Shown here: positions 8,075-16,300 of the stretch, in pieces
How positions within the stretch are numbered: position 1 is the stretch's first letter
Layout: each line of letters opens with the position of its first letter
Assembly (NCBI RefSeq): GCF_001050235.1
Contig: NZ_DF967972.1
Span: forward strand, 1,006,475 to 1,070,474
DNA length: 64,000 nucleotides
Reading direction: 5' to 3'
Source of the DNA: Longilinea arvoryzae
GTDB taxonomy: Bacteria > Chloroflexota > Anaerolineae > Anaerolineales > Anaerolineaceae
Made by a program: the position numbers and the translations under genes
The notes under the pieces: generated by a model
Database searches by the model: none
The model's input: the letters and a program-made list of their open reading frames with translations, nothing else
What the model was told of the DNA's origin: nothing

Positions 8075-8470
8075 ATGATAGGAGGCTATTTGTGTTTTGA
8101 TATCAGATTTTTAGATGAGCTATTCCCACCTGAGTTTGCAGGTTACACAGCACCAAAAGGCTACCTGTGGAAGGTTATCTATGACCCAACACGCAATGAG
8201 GAAGATCCCGGCCTTTTCTACGGCAGCCTGTTTCGTCTCTTAGATATCCTGCCGACGAAGGATGAGGTGTCACCCTGGCCGGAACGGATTATTTTCGAAC
8301 ATATCCAAACCGGCCAGCGATTGAGCTTTATCGAGGGACAGCCGGTGTATCTGAACTTACCTGAAGAAATCGTCAAACGGAGACTTAGAAATCAGAAAAA
8401 CAAGAGCATTCATAACATCCAAACCTCAAAAGTCTATATGCATTCTGCTATTGGTATCAGGTGTGAGTAA
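8075..8470 (+). CDS. Hypothetical protein, first gene of the element
   Basis: This 131-aa soluble protein is not recognised. It contains FPPEFAGYTAPKGYLW and a HIQTGQRLSFIEGQPVYL segment, without signal peptide or membrane helices. ATG 8075 has only a weak upstream purine stretch. A TTG at 8090, four nt after AGGAGG (8080-8085), is an attractive alternative start that would shorten it by five residues. Its stop overlaps the next ATG (TAATG), so it is co-transcribed with the small conserved protein and parA. A function in plasmid maintenance is only suggested by position. Confidence 0.6.
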   Translation: MIGGYLCFDIRFLDELFPPEFAGYTAPKGYLWKVIYDPTRNEEDPGLFYGSLFRLLDILPTKDEVSPWPERIIFEHIQTGQRLSFIEGQPVYLNLPEEIVKRRLRNQKNKSIHNIQTSKVYMHSAIGIRCE

Positions 8471-8703
8471 TGCGTGACTTCATTCTGATCCGTAAAAAGG
8501 ATATCACAGGCCGGTCAGGAACCGGAGTTGTAGCAGAAGGCACGATTTTTCAAGATGGACAGGTTGTGTTGAAGTGGCTGGGAGAACCTTATGCCCTTGG
8601 TATCTTCACCTCAATTGAGGAGTTGCTTTCTGTTCACGGTCACGAGGGAAATACATACGTTCAGTTCATGGACAAACAACTGGCAATAGAAACAGAACAT
8701 TGA
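8470..8703 (+). CDS. Small conserved mobile-element protein
   Basis: This 77-aa protein has the pattern GTGVVAEGTIF, a VLKWL strand, then SIEELLSVHGHEGNT and YVQFMD. This resembles a small family of unknown function that I recall from phage and mobile-element genomes. It has no membrane segment. Its ATG overlaps the preceding stop by one base. The next gene, parA, starts 25 bp later with its own strong ribosome-binding site. Confidence 0.6.
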   Translation: MRDFILIRKKDITGRSGTGVVAEGTIFQDGQVVLKWLGEPYALGIFTSIEELLSVHGHEGNTYVQFMDKQLAIETEH

Positions 8704-8728
8704 TGAGAAAAAACACAAGGAGGATCCA

Positions 8729-9496
8729 ATGGCAGCAAAAATCATCACCATCAGCAATCAGAAGGGGGGAGTCGGCAAGACCACCACGTCCGTCAACCTG
8801 GCAGCGTTTCTGGCGCAGCATGGCAGCCGGGTGTTGCTCATCGATCTAGACCCGCAAGGACAATGTGCCACCAGCCTGGGCATGGATCCGGAGCAAGGCA
8901 CATTTTACCTGCTGATGATCACCCAAAGCAGCTTGCACGAAGTGGCATTTGTGAAGAAGTATGTGCGCGAAACGGGGCGGAGCAATCTCTTTCTCATCCC
9001 CGGCAACCAGGCCACTGGCCAGGCACAGTCGAGCATCCAGGATAAGCCCATTTCCTATCTCAAGGAGGTCGTTCGCACGTTCGCCCGTGACGGTATGGAT
9101 TACATCATTTTCGATACATCACCATCCGTTGGCGGTCTTCAAGAGCGGGCAATCTGGGCGGCTGACCTGGTGATTATCCCCTGCGCGACAGAATTTGCCT
9201 CACTGGAAGCGGTTGGCAACACCATCATAACCTTGCACGCGTTGCAGAAAGAACGCGCCTGGTCGGGAGGACTACTTGGCATCTTACCCACTTTCTACGA
9301 TGACAAGACGCGCGAATCGCGCAACTCCCTTACGGATCTCAAACGTGATTTTGGCGAAAAGGTGCTGCCGGCCATCCACGCTGCCACTGTGCTGCGCGAA
9401 TGCTGGTCGGTTGGCAAGACGATCTTCGAGTACGCGCCCGATTCGCGAGCGGCTCAGGAATACGAGGCCTTCGCCAGCCTGGTTCGCAAATATTAG
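8729..9496 (+). CDS. parA: ParA/Soj partition ATPase
   Basis: This 255-aa Walker-type ATPase should segregate the replicon by dynamic binding to the nucleoid. The deviant Walker A motif KGGVGKTT shows both the signature Lys12 and Lys17. DLDPQGQ (about 40-46) and the FDTSPS motif (about 127-132) are in place. There is no N-terminal helix-turn-helix, so it is the short type that does not autorepress. AAGGAGG lies 5 nt before ATG. The next gene, 8 bp downstream, is the natural candidate for its partner protein. It may equally load DNA for transfer. Confidence 0.92.
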   Translation: MAAKIITISNQKGGVGKTTTSVNLAAFLAQHGSRVLLIDLDPQGQCATSLGMDPEQGTFYLLMITQSSLHEVAFVKKYVRETGRSNLFLIPGNQATGQAQSSIQDKPISYLKEVVRTFARDGMDYIIFDTSPSVGGLQERAIWAADLVIIPCATEFASLEAVGNTIITLHALQKERAWSGGLLGILPTFYDDKTRESRNSLTDLKRDFGEKVLPAIHAATVLRECWSVGKTIFEYAPDSRAAQEYEAFASLVRKY

Positions 9497-9504
9497 GAGC
9501 GCCG

Positions 9505-10176
9505 ATGCCAAGACGAGATGCTTTTTCCATGCTGCGCAGTACGCAGGCAGAGCCAGATGCTTCCAATGCGAACATTTCACCAGAAGTGAATGAAAATCCT
9601 TCCGGCATTCGTCCACTCGATTTCATCCCCGCTGCCGAACCGCGCAAACGCCGCGAGCGAGGATGGGAACGGACGCGCCGGGCGGAAATTGCCACTTATC
9701 GGGGAATACCGCCAGAGACGCACCAGACGCTGATCCGCATTGCCAGCGCCTTAGGCGTACCGGTGGATGAAGTCGCGCGGGCCTTCCTCGAATATGGTCT
9801 TGGACAGTATCAGGCTGGTCAGCTTCCCTTATCCCCATACCCCAAAGCGCAGCGTATGACTCTTTTCCCGGAAGGTAACCAGACTCATGTTGCTACAGCA
9901 AGTAGATGGCTGCAACAAGCCTTTCTTGCGAAGCAATCTCATCACAAAGGGAAGAAAGCAAAGTCGCCGAAAAATTGGGAATCCAGGGCAACTTATCGCA
10001 TCCCGGCAGAATTGAAGACGGAGGTCAAGCAGGTTGCCAGTGAGCACTTCGTTGGAGTCGGCGAGTTGGTGCTGTTCCTTTTCCTTTACGCGCTCAAGGC
10101 GTTTGAAGAGCAGCGGCTTCAGCTTCAACCACAGCCTAAGCTCACCGGTAAGACCCTCTTTAAGGATCGCGAATGA
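9505..10176 (+). CDS. Putative ParA partner / DNA-binding protein
   Basis: This 223-aa basic protein has an Arg-rich stretch (KRRERGWERTRR, about 47-58), a helical segment YRGIPPETHQTLIRIASALGV that looks like a small DNA-binding or helix-turn-helix unit, and a second similar segment near TYRIPAELKTEVKQVASEHF. The two segments look like an internal repeat of a ribbon-helix-helix-like fold. There is no canonical ParB domain. TAGGAG lies 4 nt before ATG. It sits between parA and the iteron array, which fits a centromere-binding partner. Confidence 0.55.
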   Translation: MPRRDAFSMLRSTQAEPDASNANISPEVNENPSGIRPLDFIPAAEPRKRRERGWERTRRAEIATYRGIPPETHQTLIRIASALGVPVDEVARAFLEYGLGQYQAGQLPLSPYPKAQRMTLFPEGNQTHVATASRWLQQAFLAKQSHHKGKKAKSPKNWESRATYRIPAELKTEVKQVASEHFVGVGELVLFLFLYALKAFEEQRLQLQPQPKLTGKTLFKDRE

Positions 10177-10229
10177 AAGAAATCACAGCGAGCGAACAAA
10201 ACCACAATGATTTCAGCGGAGGACAAAAA

Positions 10230-10311
10230 TACGTCAACAATGCCGCTGACGTGACGCTGACGTATGGTTGACGTATCCGTTGACGCTGCCGCTGACGTAG
10301 CTGCTGACGTT
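10230..10311. repeat. Iteron array, probable origin or partition site
   Basis: Six direct 9-bp repeats of the form G(C/T)TGACG(T/C)N start at 10245, 10256, 10267, 10279, 10291 and 10303. The 11-12-bp period places them on one face of the helix. One inverted copy, TACGTCAAC, lies at 10230-10238. They lie between the partition genes and the initiator gene, the classic place for replication iterons or a parS-like centromere. The array is followed by about 130 bp without a gene. Confidence 0.75.
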
Positions 10312-10445
10312 GATCGCACAGAAAAGGCGCTGAGGCGCGTAATCGAGTGGATAGGTGTAATGGATCACTTTGACGCAACCCCCTCTCAAAAGGCTCCTCA
10401 GCGAATTTTCACAGATCAGAACTCACGAGAGAAAAGGACTGCACC

Positions 10446-12563
10446 ATGACGGCTGTCTCAGACAATTTTGATTCACCGCAGAAAATCTGGGACTGGATTC
10501 TCTCGAACCTGCAGCATGAAATGTCGCGCGCCTGGTTCGACACCTGGGTCAAGCCGGCTGTACCGCTCTCGTTTGCGGACGGGGTTTTCACACTTGGCTG
10601 CCATAACCAACACACCATCGACTGGCTTAACAGTCGCTTGAAGGCGACGATTGAACGGCAGTTGTCGGGCATGCTCGGCCAGTCGGTTGAACTCACGATT
10701 GTGCTGCTCACGGACGTTCAAGCGGAGGATGAGGAACAGGATGACGATCCTGAACCGGGAGAGGCGAATGTCCCTTCCGATGACACCTACGAGCCGGTGT
10801 ATGCCTCCTTGCGGGATGCGCTCTTGCAGCCGGAACGGGTGGTCAAAATGCCGGTGTACTTTCTGCGCTGGCTCCCTTACGTGGGTGCCCGGACAATTTT
10901 TGAAGTCGTCGGAATTTGGCAGGAATTTTATCTATCCAGCCGTGGAAAACAGCCTGCTGGCGGGGAGAAAGTCGCCACGCGGATTGAGAATGTCTGCAGG
11001 TGGGCGGGTGTCAGCCGGGCGCAATTGTTCCGCGATTTTGGGACTGGCAGCTCGCTGAACTGGTTCGTGGGCAAGATCGAAACAGATCACGAACGAGACC
11101 GGCAAACCGGACGTTCCAAGAAATCGGCGAACAAATATGCCCTTTATGGTATTCCGCTCACGCCAGGCGATGCAGAGGACTTGGCCGTTTACCTGCGAGC
11201 AAAGGATATCCAACGCGATCCTGCGAATGCCCTTCGCGAAGCGATTGCCGTGCAGCTGAACGAAATTCTGCGCTACCCTTTTCGCGCTCTGCCTGAGAAA
11301 TTCAAAGAATCACTTCCTCGTCGTATCATGGTGCAGGATGTGGTGAAGTCACTCGTCGGCAGACGTCTGGAAGGTGAGTTGTCCGATCTCGTCGATCAGC
11401 TCAGCGATCGCCTGCTAGCGCCGGGGGATTTCATTTTGCTGCGCTGGTACTTCTTACAGAACTGGCTGCCGCTCTTAGGACATGATGCCGCCATGTTGAT
11501 TACCCTACTACGGAACCAGTGTTTCTTCAACGACGAGACCGGGGAAATCCGCGACACGGTGTGGATACATGGCGGGCTGTCTATACTGGCCGCGCGGTTG
11601 GGGATCGAAAATCCGCGCCAGGTTGCACTGTGGTTCCCGGCTGCGTTGGAACGTGGCAGCCACAAAGATACGATTACGCAGGCGACTGCTCAAGAAAATG
11701 CCCGCCGGCAGCGACTTCAGGAGCGGATCGCCGCCTTCGTGCAGCGCAGCGACTACCGTTCAAACGGCGGGACATACGACTGGTGTTTCCAGGTTCAGCG
11801 CATGGATCCACTCACGCCAGAGGATGAGCAGGTCAAACAGGCGGCTTTAAATTTACTGCTTTCCGCCGATGATGCGGATGTTCTCCACGAACTCTATCGC
11901 TTGCTCGATCAGCAGTCGAATGATTGTTTTGAGACTCTCAAAGAAGAGGGAATGATTGTTTTGAGACTGTCAAAAACCGCCAATGATTGTTCTGAGACTC
12001 TCAAAATGGTACTGAATGATTGGATTGAGACGGTCAAGACACTGCCGAACGATTGTTTTGAGACTCTTTTAAAGATTCTCAGAGGCTTTAAAGATTCCCA
12101 AATACAGAAAGAAACCTCTTCCAACCAAGATTCTTACGCAGTTGCAGACCGCCCTACAGGACAGGTGGGGGAAGAGGAGGCACAGGAAAACGTTTGGAAA
12201 TTTGATGATCTATTGAGTAGGGTCAATTCTCGCAATCGGAGCGCATTGATTGCCCAAGAAAAAAGTCCAAATGCGTTCGTTTCCTGGATTCTGTACGGGG
12301 TGGCAAACGCGGGAGTGCAAAACCCGCTCAGCCTGGCCGTTGCCAGGTTGTGCGATCAACCAGGCGTGAGTGCCGGCGGCATCTTTGACCGGCTTGCCAG
12401 TTATTCCCCGGCGGTTTTAGCGCGGAAGTATCGCAAGTCGCTGACCTGGCAAGGCAATGCCGATCCAGACTGGAACCTCGCATTCAAAGGGGTTGACTGG
12501 GACCGGCTGTCGCTACTCCCGGATTTGCTCAACCTGACCATCCAACCAGGCGATGAAGCCTGA
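10446..12563 (+). CDS. Plasmid-type replication initiator with DnaA N-terminal-like domain
   Basis: In this 705-aa protein, residues about 10-90 read like a DnaA domain I (IWDWILSNLQHEMSRAWFDTWVKP, then a TLGCHNQHTIDWL strand-helix), which normally recruits DnaB. The acidic linker EDEEQDDDPE follows. The middle (about 118-300) has helix-turn-helix-rich segments such as CRWAGVSRAQLFRDF, as in plasmid replication initiators. No Walker motifs are seen, so it is not a full DnaA. Residues 492-540 are encoded by five DNA repeats described separately. The gene lies just after the iterons and before an SSB-like gene, which supports the role. An AAAGGA ribosome-binding site lies 7 nt before ATG. Confidence 0.7.
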   Translation: MTAVSDNFDSPQKIWDWILSNLQHEMSRAWFDTWVKPAVPLSFADGVFTLGCHNQHTIDWLNSRLKATIERQLSGMLGQSVELTIVLLTDVQAEDEEQDDDPEPGEANVPSDDTYEPVYASLRDALLQPERVVKMPVYFLRWLPYVGARTIFEVVGIWQEFYLSSRGKQPAGGEKVATRIENVCRWAGVSRAQLFRDFGTGSSLNWFVGKIETDHERDRQTGRSKKSANKYALYGIPLTPGDAEDLAVYLRAKDIQRDPANALREAIAVQLNEILRYPFRALPEKFKESLPRRIMVQDVVKSLVGRRLEGELSDLVDQLSDRLLAPGDFILLRWYFLQNWLPLLGHDAAMLITLLRNQCFFNDETGEIRDTVWIHGGLSILAARLGIENPRQVALWFPAALERGSHKDTITQATAQENARRQRLQERIAAFVQRSDYRSNGGTYDWCFQVQRMDPLTPEDEQVKQAALNLLLSADDADVLHELYRLLDQQSNDCFETLKEEGMIVLRLSKTANDCSETLKMVLNDWIETVKTLPNDCFETLLKILRGFKDSQIQKETSSNQDSYAVADRPTGQVGEEEAQENVWKFDDLLSRVNSRNRSALIAQEKSPNAFVSWILYGVANAGVQNPLSLAVARLCDQPGVSAGGIFDRLASYSPAVLARKYRKSLTWQGNADPDWNLAFKGVDWDRLSLLPDLLNLTIQPGDEA
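11919..12070 (+). repeat. Five intragenic DNA repeats in the initiator gene
   Basis: A core close to AATGATTGTTTTGAGACT plus TCAAA begins at 11919, 11951, 11982, 12015 and 12048, so the periods are 32, 31, 33 and 33 bp, close to three helical turns. Copies 1, 3, 4 and 5 are read in one frame (NDCFETLK-like), but copy 2 is in another frame and encodes MIVLRLSK. The DNA is therefore conserved where the protein is not, which suggests a DNA-level role such as internal origin iterons. Confidence 0.75.
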
Positions 12564-12590
12564 CATTCCACAACCATCGGAGAAAAAACA

Positions 12591-13049
12591 ATGCCGCTCG
12601 GAAACCATACTTGGAATATTGGGGACATCAACGGAGATATTTATTTCGACAAGCATACCAACCAGAAGGGAGAGGAGGTTCCGTTTATCCGCCTGCTGAT
12701 GATCTGCAACGGAACGGCGCAGGTAAAACCACTCTATGGGCTGCGCATTGTTGCGTATGGCGCACTGGCGGAAATTGCATACGGTTATCTCAGGAAAGGC
12801 AGCCGGATTGGAGTCGAAGGCCATATCCAGCAGCGTGACCGTGGACGTGAACTCCCACCAGTGTTTGAGATCGTTGCGGATCACATTGAGTTCATTCGCA
12901 ATATTGATTACGAGCGTGGTAGCCAGGTTCTTGAAACGCTCAAGGCGCGAGAGCGGGCGAAACCGGCCCGTGGACTAAACTGGCAGACGATCCCTGAAAT
13001 TACTTGTGGGTATTCGGAAGGTGTGGATGACCATGTCACTGTACGATAA
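12591..13049 (+). CDS. ssb: Single-stranded DNA-binding (OB-fold) protein
   Basis: This 152-aa protein has an SSB-like OB fold: the FIRLLMICNG strand, LRIVAYGALAEIAYGYLRKGSRIGVEGHI (about 48-77), where standard SSBs have the WG-A-E—a-yLkKG-v-v-G pattern, and FEIVADHIEFI. The usual acidic C-terminal tail for partner binding is absent; the end is DDHVTVR. It follows the initiator by 27 bp with CGGAGAA before ATG. It overlaps the next gene by 23 bp, so the replication genes form one operon. Confidence 0.75.
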   Translation: MPLGNHTWNIGDINGDIYFDKHTNQKGEEVPFIRLLMICNGTAQVKPLYGLRIVAYGALAEIAYGYLRKGSRIGVEGHIQQRDRGRELPPVFEIVADHIEFIRNIDYERGSQVLETLKARERAKPARGLNWQTIPEITCGYSEGVDDHVTVR

Positions 13050-13569
13050 TGCGGAAATTGAAATCTCAAAAGAACGCATAAAGTGCATTGGCATCATCTT
13101 GCTGGCGGCGGTGATTCTTTTTGCGGTGATCGGTTGGCTAACATCACCACAAGACGAAAATGGTAAGCCGGTCTTGCTGCTGCCGGAAGTGAAGGCGTTT
13201 GAGGATTATCGCCGCTCTGCACGATCCTGGCTGGAGCAAATGACGTTGCTCGATTCCGAGATCGCTGGCGTGTTAGGCGAACAGGTTTCTGGTGACCTGT
13301 TCACGCGCTCCAGGCAGGCGCAGCAGATGCTGCAACGGGCAGTAAACCTGGCGAATGAAATCGATCAGGCGAAAGTTCCCGCAGCCGCTGCCGGAATACA
13401 TGACCAGATCTCGGCAACGGGATTATTCTACCTAGATGTGGCCCGGCTTACCATGCGGTGGGTAGGTGCGCCGGAAGAACCCACGAGAGAGTCCATTAAT
13501 GAGAAGTTGGAGCAGTCGAGAAACGGGCGAAGCGCATTGCAGGAGAATCAATGGATGCGGACTCCTTAA
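13027..13569 (+). CDS. Membrane-anchored hypothetical protein
   Basis: This 180-aa protein has one transmembrane helix near residues 18-38 (GIILLAAVILFAVIGWL) after a short cytosolic N-terminus. An extracytoplasmic helical domain follows, with several heptad-like stretches (SWLEQMTLL, QAQQMLQRAVNLANEID). No known domain is recognised. ATG 13027 has GGAAGG 5 nt upstream; ATG 13033 is an alternative. It overlaps both the ssb gene and the following replication-relaxation-like gene, so it is translationally coupled to DNA-processing proteins. A DNA-transfer or membrane-tethering role is only inferred. Confidence 0.6.
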   Translation: MTMSLYDNAEIEISKERIKCIGIILLAAVILFAVIGWLTSPQDENGKPVLLLPEVKAFEDYRRSARSWLEQMTLLDSEIAGVLGEQVSGDLFTRSRQAQQMLQRAVNLANEIDQAKVPAAAAGIHDQISATGLFYLDVARLTMRWVGAPEEPTRESINEKLEQSRNGRSALQENQWMRTP

Positions 13570-14837
13570 GCCAGCAGCAGGCAAAGCAAGCGAACCTGCT
13601 CACCGGAGCGTATCTGGAACTGATCGAGAAAGAACAATCCGATCGAATGCAGAATCTTCAGCATGCTTACACGATTGCTCACAGCGGCCTAGTTTCTTTT
13701 CTTACTCTACTTGATCCGGGGTATATTGACGGATGGATCAAGGGTGGGAAAACGCTGGCGCAGCTGGATGACCGATTTGTGCAGATGCGCGTAACCGATT
13801 TGCTAAAACAACTGCGGGATAAGCCCGTGCCGCCTACGCCGGAAACGGGTGAAGAGCAGCAGAGACGCATCCTGGAATTGCAGAAGCAGACTCAAACATT
13901 GCAGGATGCCCTGACTTTGGCAAAGCAACGGACCGAAACGCTCGAGCAGGAAATCCGTGCCTTGCAGTCGCGAAACAGTATTCAGCAGCAGGTCGAGCAG
14001 TTGGTTATAAAAGAGCGGCAAACCGCTAGCACAGCGAGTAGCGAAACATCCGGTTCACCGGTGTTGAAGGGAATGTCCGAACCAAACTGGATGGCTGAGT
14101 GGCGCAAGCGGACAACCTTTGACCGTGACGCGGTTCTCCTGACCGTGATCGGCGAGACAGGGATTTCCCGCCGGCCGCGGATCATTCAGTTAGCGGCGGT
14201 TCGCATGGCGGTGAAGCCGGAAAACAGTGCGCTTGGCGATACTATTCGCCGAATTGAGAAACGCGGATTGATCGAGCGGCTGGAGTTGTTTGAAAAGCGC
14301 GGATCAGACACAGGCGGCGTACTGCCTTACCTGTATCACCTGACAGAGCAGGGCAGGCAGGCTTACTGGCTGTTATCGGGGAAAAACGCCTTGGAATGCG
14401 AATTTGATGTATTGATGAAACGGCATAAATCCCCGGAGCATACGCTCTTGAATATGAAGGTTCGGGAATTTCTTGATGACCACCAGGTATACCAGGTGCT
14501 TCTGGAAGCTGCCGCACTGGTGTTACCGGATGGACATAAGTTTGAGCCTGACATCACCGCCAGAGATGGCTCCACCGGTGAGTTGGTGTATATCGAGGTG
14601 GAACGCGAAGCCAATAAAGATGCGCAAGCTCGCATCCAGAAGTGGCAGAACTTCCACATTGCTTCGCACGGCATTATCCGGGTAATTTGCGACAAACCCA
14701 GTTTTATGCGCAAATTAGCCAGTGAGATCAATTTCGCGCTTTCAGGCCAGCGGTTCGCCACTTACATCAGTAATGTCGAAGAGATGGAAGCAGCGTTGGT
14801 GACCAAAGGCCATATCTGGGTCATGGAACGCCAGTGA
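13551..14837 (+). CDS. Replication-relaxation-like protein (coiled coil, winged helix, nuclease-like fold)
   Basis: In this 428-aa protein, residues about 100-165 form a coiled coil (EEQQRRILELQKQTQTLQDAL and onward). A winged-helix-like region follows at about 190-280, with ETGISRRPRIIQLAAVR and IEKRGLIERLELFEKRG, then a C-terminal alpha/beta domain with FEPDIT and VYIEVERE. That last pattern resembles PD-(D/E)xK nucleases and replication-relaxation proteins of transferable plasmids, but the catalytic Lys of E-x-K is Glu here, so nuclease activity is doubtful. AGGAG lies 5 nt before ATG. It closes the replication operon. Confidence 0.6.
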   Translation: MDADSLSQQQAKQANLLTGAYLELIEKEQSDRMQNLQHAYTIAHSGLVSFLTLLDPGYIDGWIKGGKTLAQLDDRFVQMRVTDLLKQLRDKPVPPTPETGEEQQRRILELQKQTQTLQDALTLAKQRTETLEQEIRALQSRNSIQQQVEQLVIKERQTASTASSETSGSPVLKGMSEPNWMAEWRKRTTFDRDAVLLTVIGETGISRRPRIIQLAAVRMAVKPENSALGDTIRRIEKRGLIERLELFEKRGSDTGGVLPYLYHLTEQGRQAYWLLSGKNALECEFDVLMKRHKSPEHTLLNMKVREFLDDHQVYQVLLEAAALVLPDGHKFEPDITARDGSTGELVYIEVEREANKDAQARIQKWQNFHIASHGIIRVICDKPSFMRKLASEINFALSGQRFATYISNVEEMEAALVTKGHIWVMERQ

Positions 14838-14969
14838 GGTTTATTCGATCCGCTTGAACCCTAGCCGTTCGAACCAGGTATTTCTGGCGTTTGAACCCGG
14901 TAGAGTCTATAGGAGGTAGAGGCGGACGGGTATAAACATGATATCCGATTGAACCAGAGGATTGGACAA

Positions 14970-15282
14970 ATGGAAACGTTGATCAAAGTTGATACGGGAA
15001 GGCACATGTATCGCTGGTATTTTGTGGACGCTGGTCGATGGAATCGCTGTCGTTTATGGTTGGGGAAGTGAGAAGTCGTCATTTCAGCGATGGTGAACAA
15101 TTAAATAGGGATCCATTGAGGAAGCCGAAAGGTATGCTGAAAAGATGATGGAGATGAAGCTAGAGACTGGATACAGGCGGAAATCAGGAAAATTGGGGAA
15201 TCACAAAGAGAACGTACATCCTACCTTATTAGCAGGTGGGATGATTGTTTGCGTCGCCGTTCTTAACTTATATTATTTTTAA
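14970..15282 (+). pseudogene. Remnant of a WGR-domain gene
   Basis: Two pieces in different frames together resemble one WGR domain. The first is a 33-codon frame from ATG 14970 ending near WNRCRLWLGK (stop 15069-15071). The second runs from about 15109 to 15282 and reads SIEEAERYAEKMMEMKLETGYRRK, the typical C-terminal half of WGR (EEA...F.K...EK...GY). At least one frameshift and stops separate them. WGR domains occur in PARP-like and nucleic-acid-binding proteins; this copy cannot be functional as it stands. Confidence 0.55.
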
Positions 15283-15960
15283 GTTTTTTGCTAATGAAAT
15301 TGTGCCCATTTAAGGATGCAATGGTTTTTTCAGATTCGCGTCCCAACTAGTCTAAAGTTAACAGGGCCATAAGAGGCTTTATCCCATGCTCTGTCACTAA
15401 TCTATTAACTGTGTAACTTTCTACTTCTATTGAAGAAATCTCTCCTGTTTCCTAATAGATGATAAAAGCATTTCGGGTTTCTGGTGCGCTGTTCGCTAAT
15501 ATTGAGCGATGATTTTGGCTCCTTGGGGAGGATATTGAAAATCAGAAATCGATTGAGCGATTAATTGATTCTCATCCATAGCTATTTGCCCCAGTTGTTT
15601 GGGTTAATCATATTCCTTAGATGGTGGCGTAGTTCCATGCGTCATCCTCTACAGGTTAGTGTTCGAAAATTTCCTGACCATAATCTTTAGGTTGTAAATA
15701 ATTGCCAGGTTCCATATTTTCAGCCTAAGAATTTACTTGTTTGGCATCTGTGTGATGCTTTTTTTGGCACTAGTCGGTCAAAAATGACTTCGCCAACAAA
15801 CTCGTTACTACTCCTGAAAAAGAAGAAAAAACAGTCTACCAGATCGCCCCGGAATACTAACGCATTTGTCATTGTAAAAAAATACAACCTCATATAAAAT
15901 AGTAAAACTATTATTAAAAAATTCAAATATCTAGGGGTTGTGACTGCTCATTTAGCCCAA
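15283..15960. other. AT-rich, apparently decayed intergenic DNA
   Basis: No gene, repeat or RNA is recognisable. Stops are frequent in all frames, and the longest minus-strand frame (15720-15926) is a low-complexity Phe-rich run without ribosome-binding site. The end may hold the promoter for the following large gene cluster. Confidence 0.5.
15872..15898 (+). promoter_or_regulatory. Weak candidate promoter for the type VII-like cluster
   Basis: TTGTAA (15872-15877) and TATAAA (15893-15898) are separated by 15 bp in AT-rich DNA. The spacing is short, so this is only the best-looking candidate upstream of the 31-kb gene run. Confidence 0.25.
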
Positions 15961-15967
15961 GGGGGAA

Positions 15968-16189
15968 ATGGTGATTGATGAGACAGGTGAATCCAAGGTA
16001 CAACTGGATGAGTTGGACAAAGTTTGGGCCGTTGAAGATGTGGCGGCCTATTTTTGTATCACCGGATACAAAGTACCCAAAATAGCTGCCTCTCATTGTT
16101 TTCCGGCCACCAAAATTGGAGTTCCCAATCGTTTCTTGAAAAGCAAAAATCCGTTGTTTATGACTACTTACTCAAATAAAAAGAGATAG
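15968..16189 (+). CDS. Excisionase/MerR-like helix-turn-helix protein, possibly broken
   Basis: This 73-aa frame contains KVWAVEDVAAYF...TGYKVPKIAASHCFPATKIGVPNRFLKS, which follows the plan of HTH_17/excisionase DNA-binding domains (W-T-V-E-D-V-A-x-Y-L, then P-A-x-K-I-G...R-F...). Key turn residues are altered, so it may be degenerate. After the TAG at 16187 the same frame stays open to 16297 and encodes a plausible helical tail (SEIIDQMSDAFQHLSHQEKRG), which suggests a nonsense mutation in a longer 109-codon gene. An AGGGGG sits 2-3 nt before ATG. If functional, it could regulate the cluster that starts at 16301. Confidence 0.45.
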   Translation: MVIDETGESKVQLDELDKVWAVEDVAAYFCITGYKVPKIAASHCFPATKIGVPNRFLKSKNPLFMTTYSNKKR

Positions 16190-16300
16190 GCGGAGACTTC
16201 TATTTGCACTGCAGATGGATTCCAAAGTGAAATCATTGATCAAATGAGTGATGCATTTCAACATTTGTCACATCAAGAGAAGCGAGGAATAGAATAGCCG

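Noticed and set aside
13551-14837. Active PD-(D/E)xK nuclease or relaxase
   Set aside because: The lysine of the E-x-K motif is replaced by Glu, and no relaxase His or Tyr motifs are seen, so only a replication-relaxation-like call is kept.
15720-15926. Phe-rich minus-strand frame as a small membrane protein
   Set aside because: It is a homopolymer-driven frame in AT-rich decayed DNA, with no ribosome-binding site.
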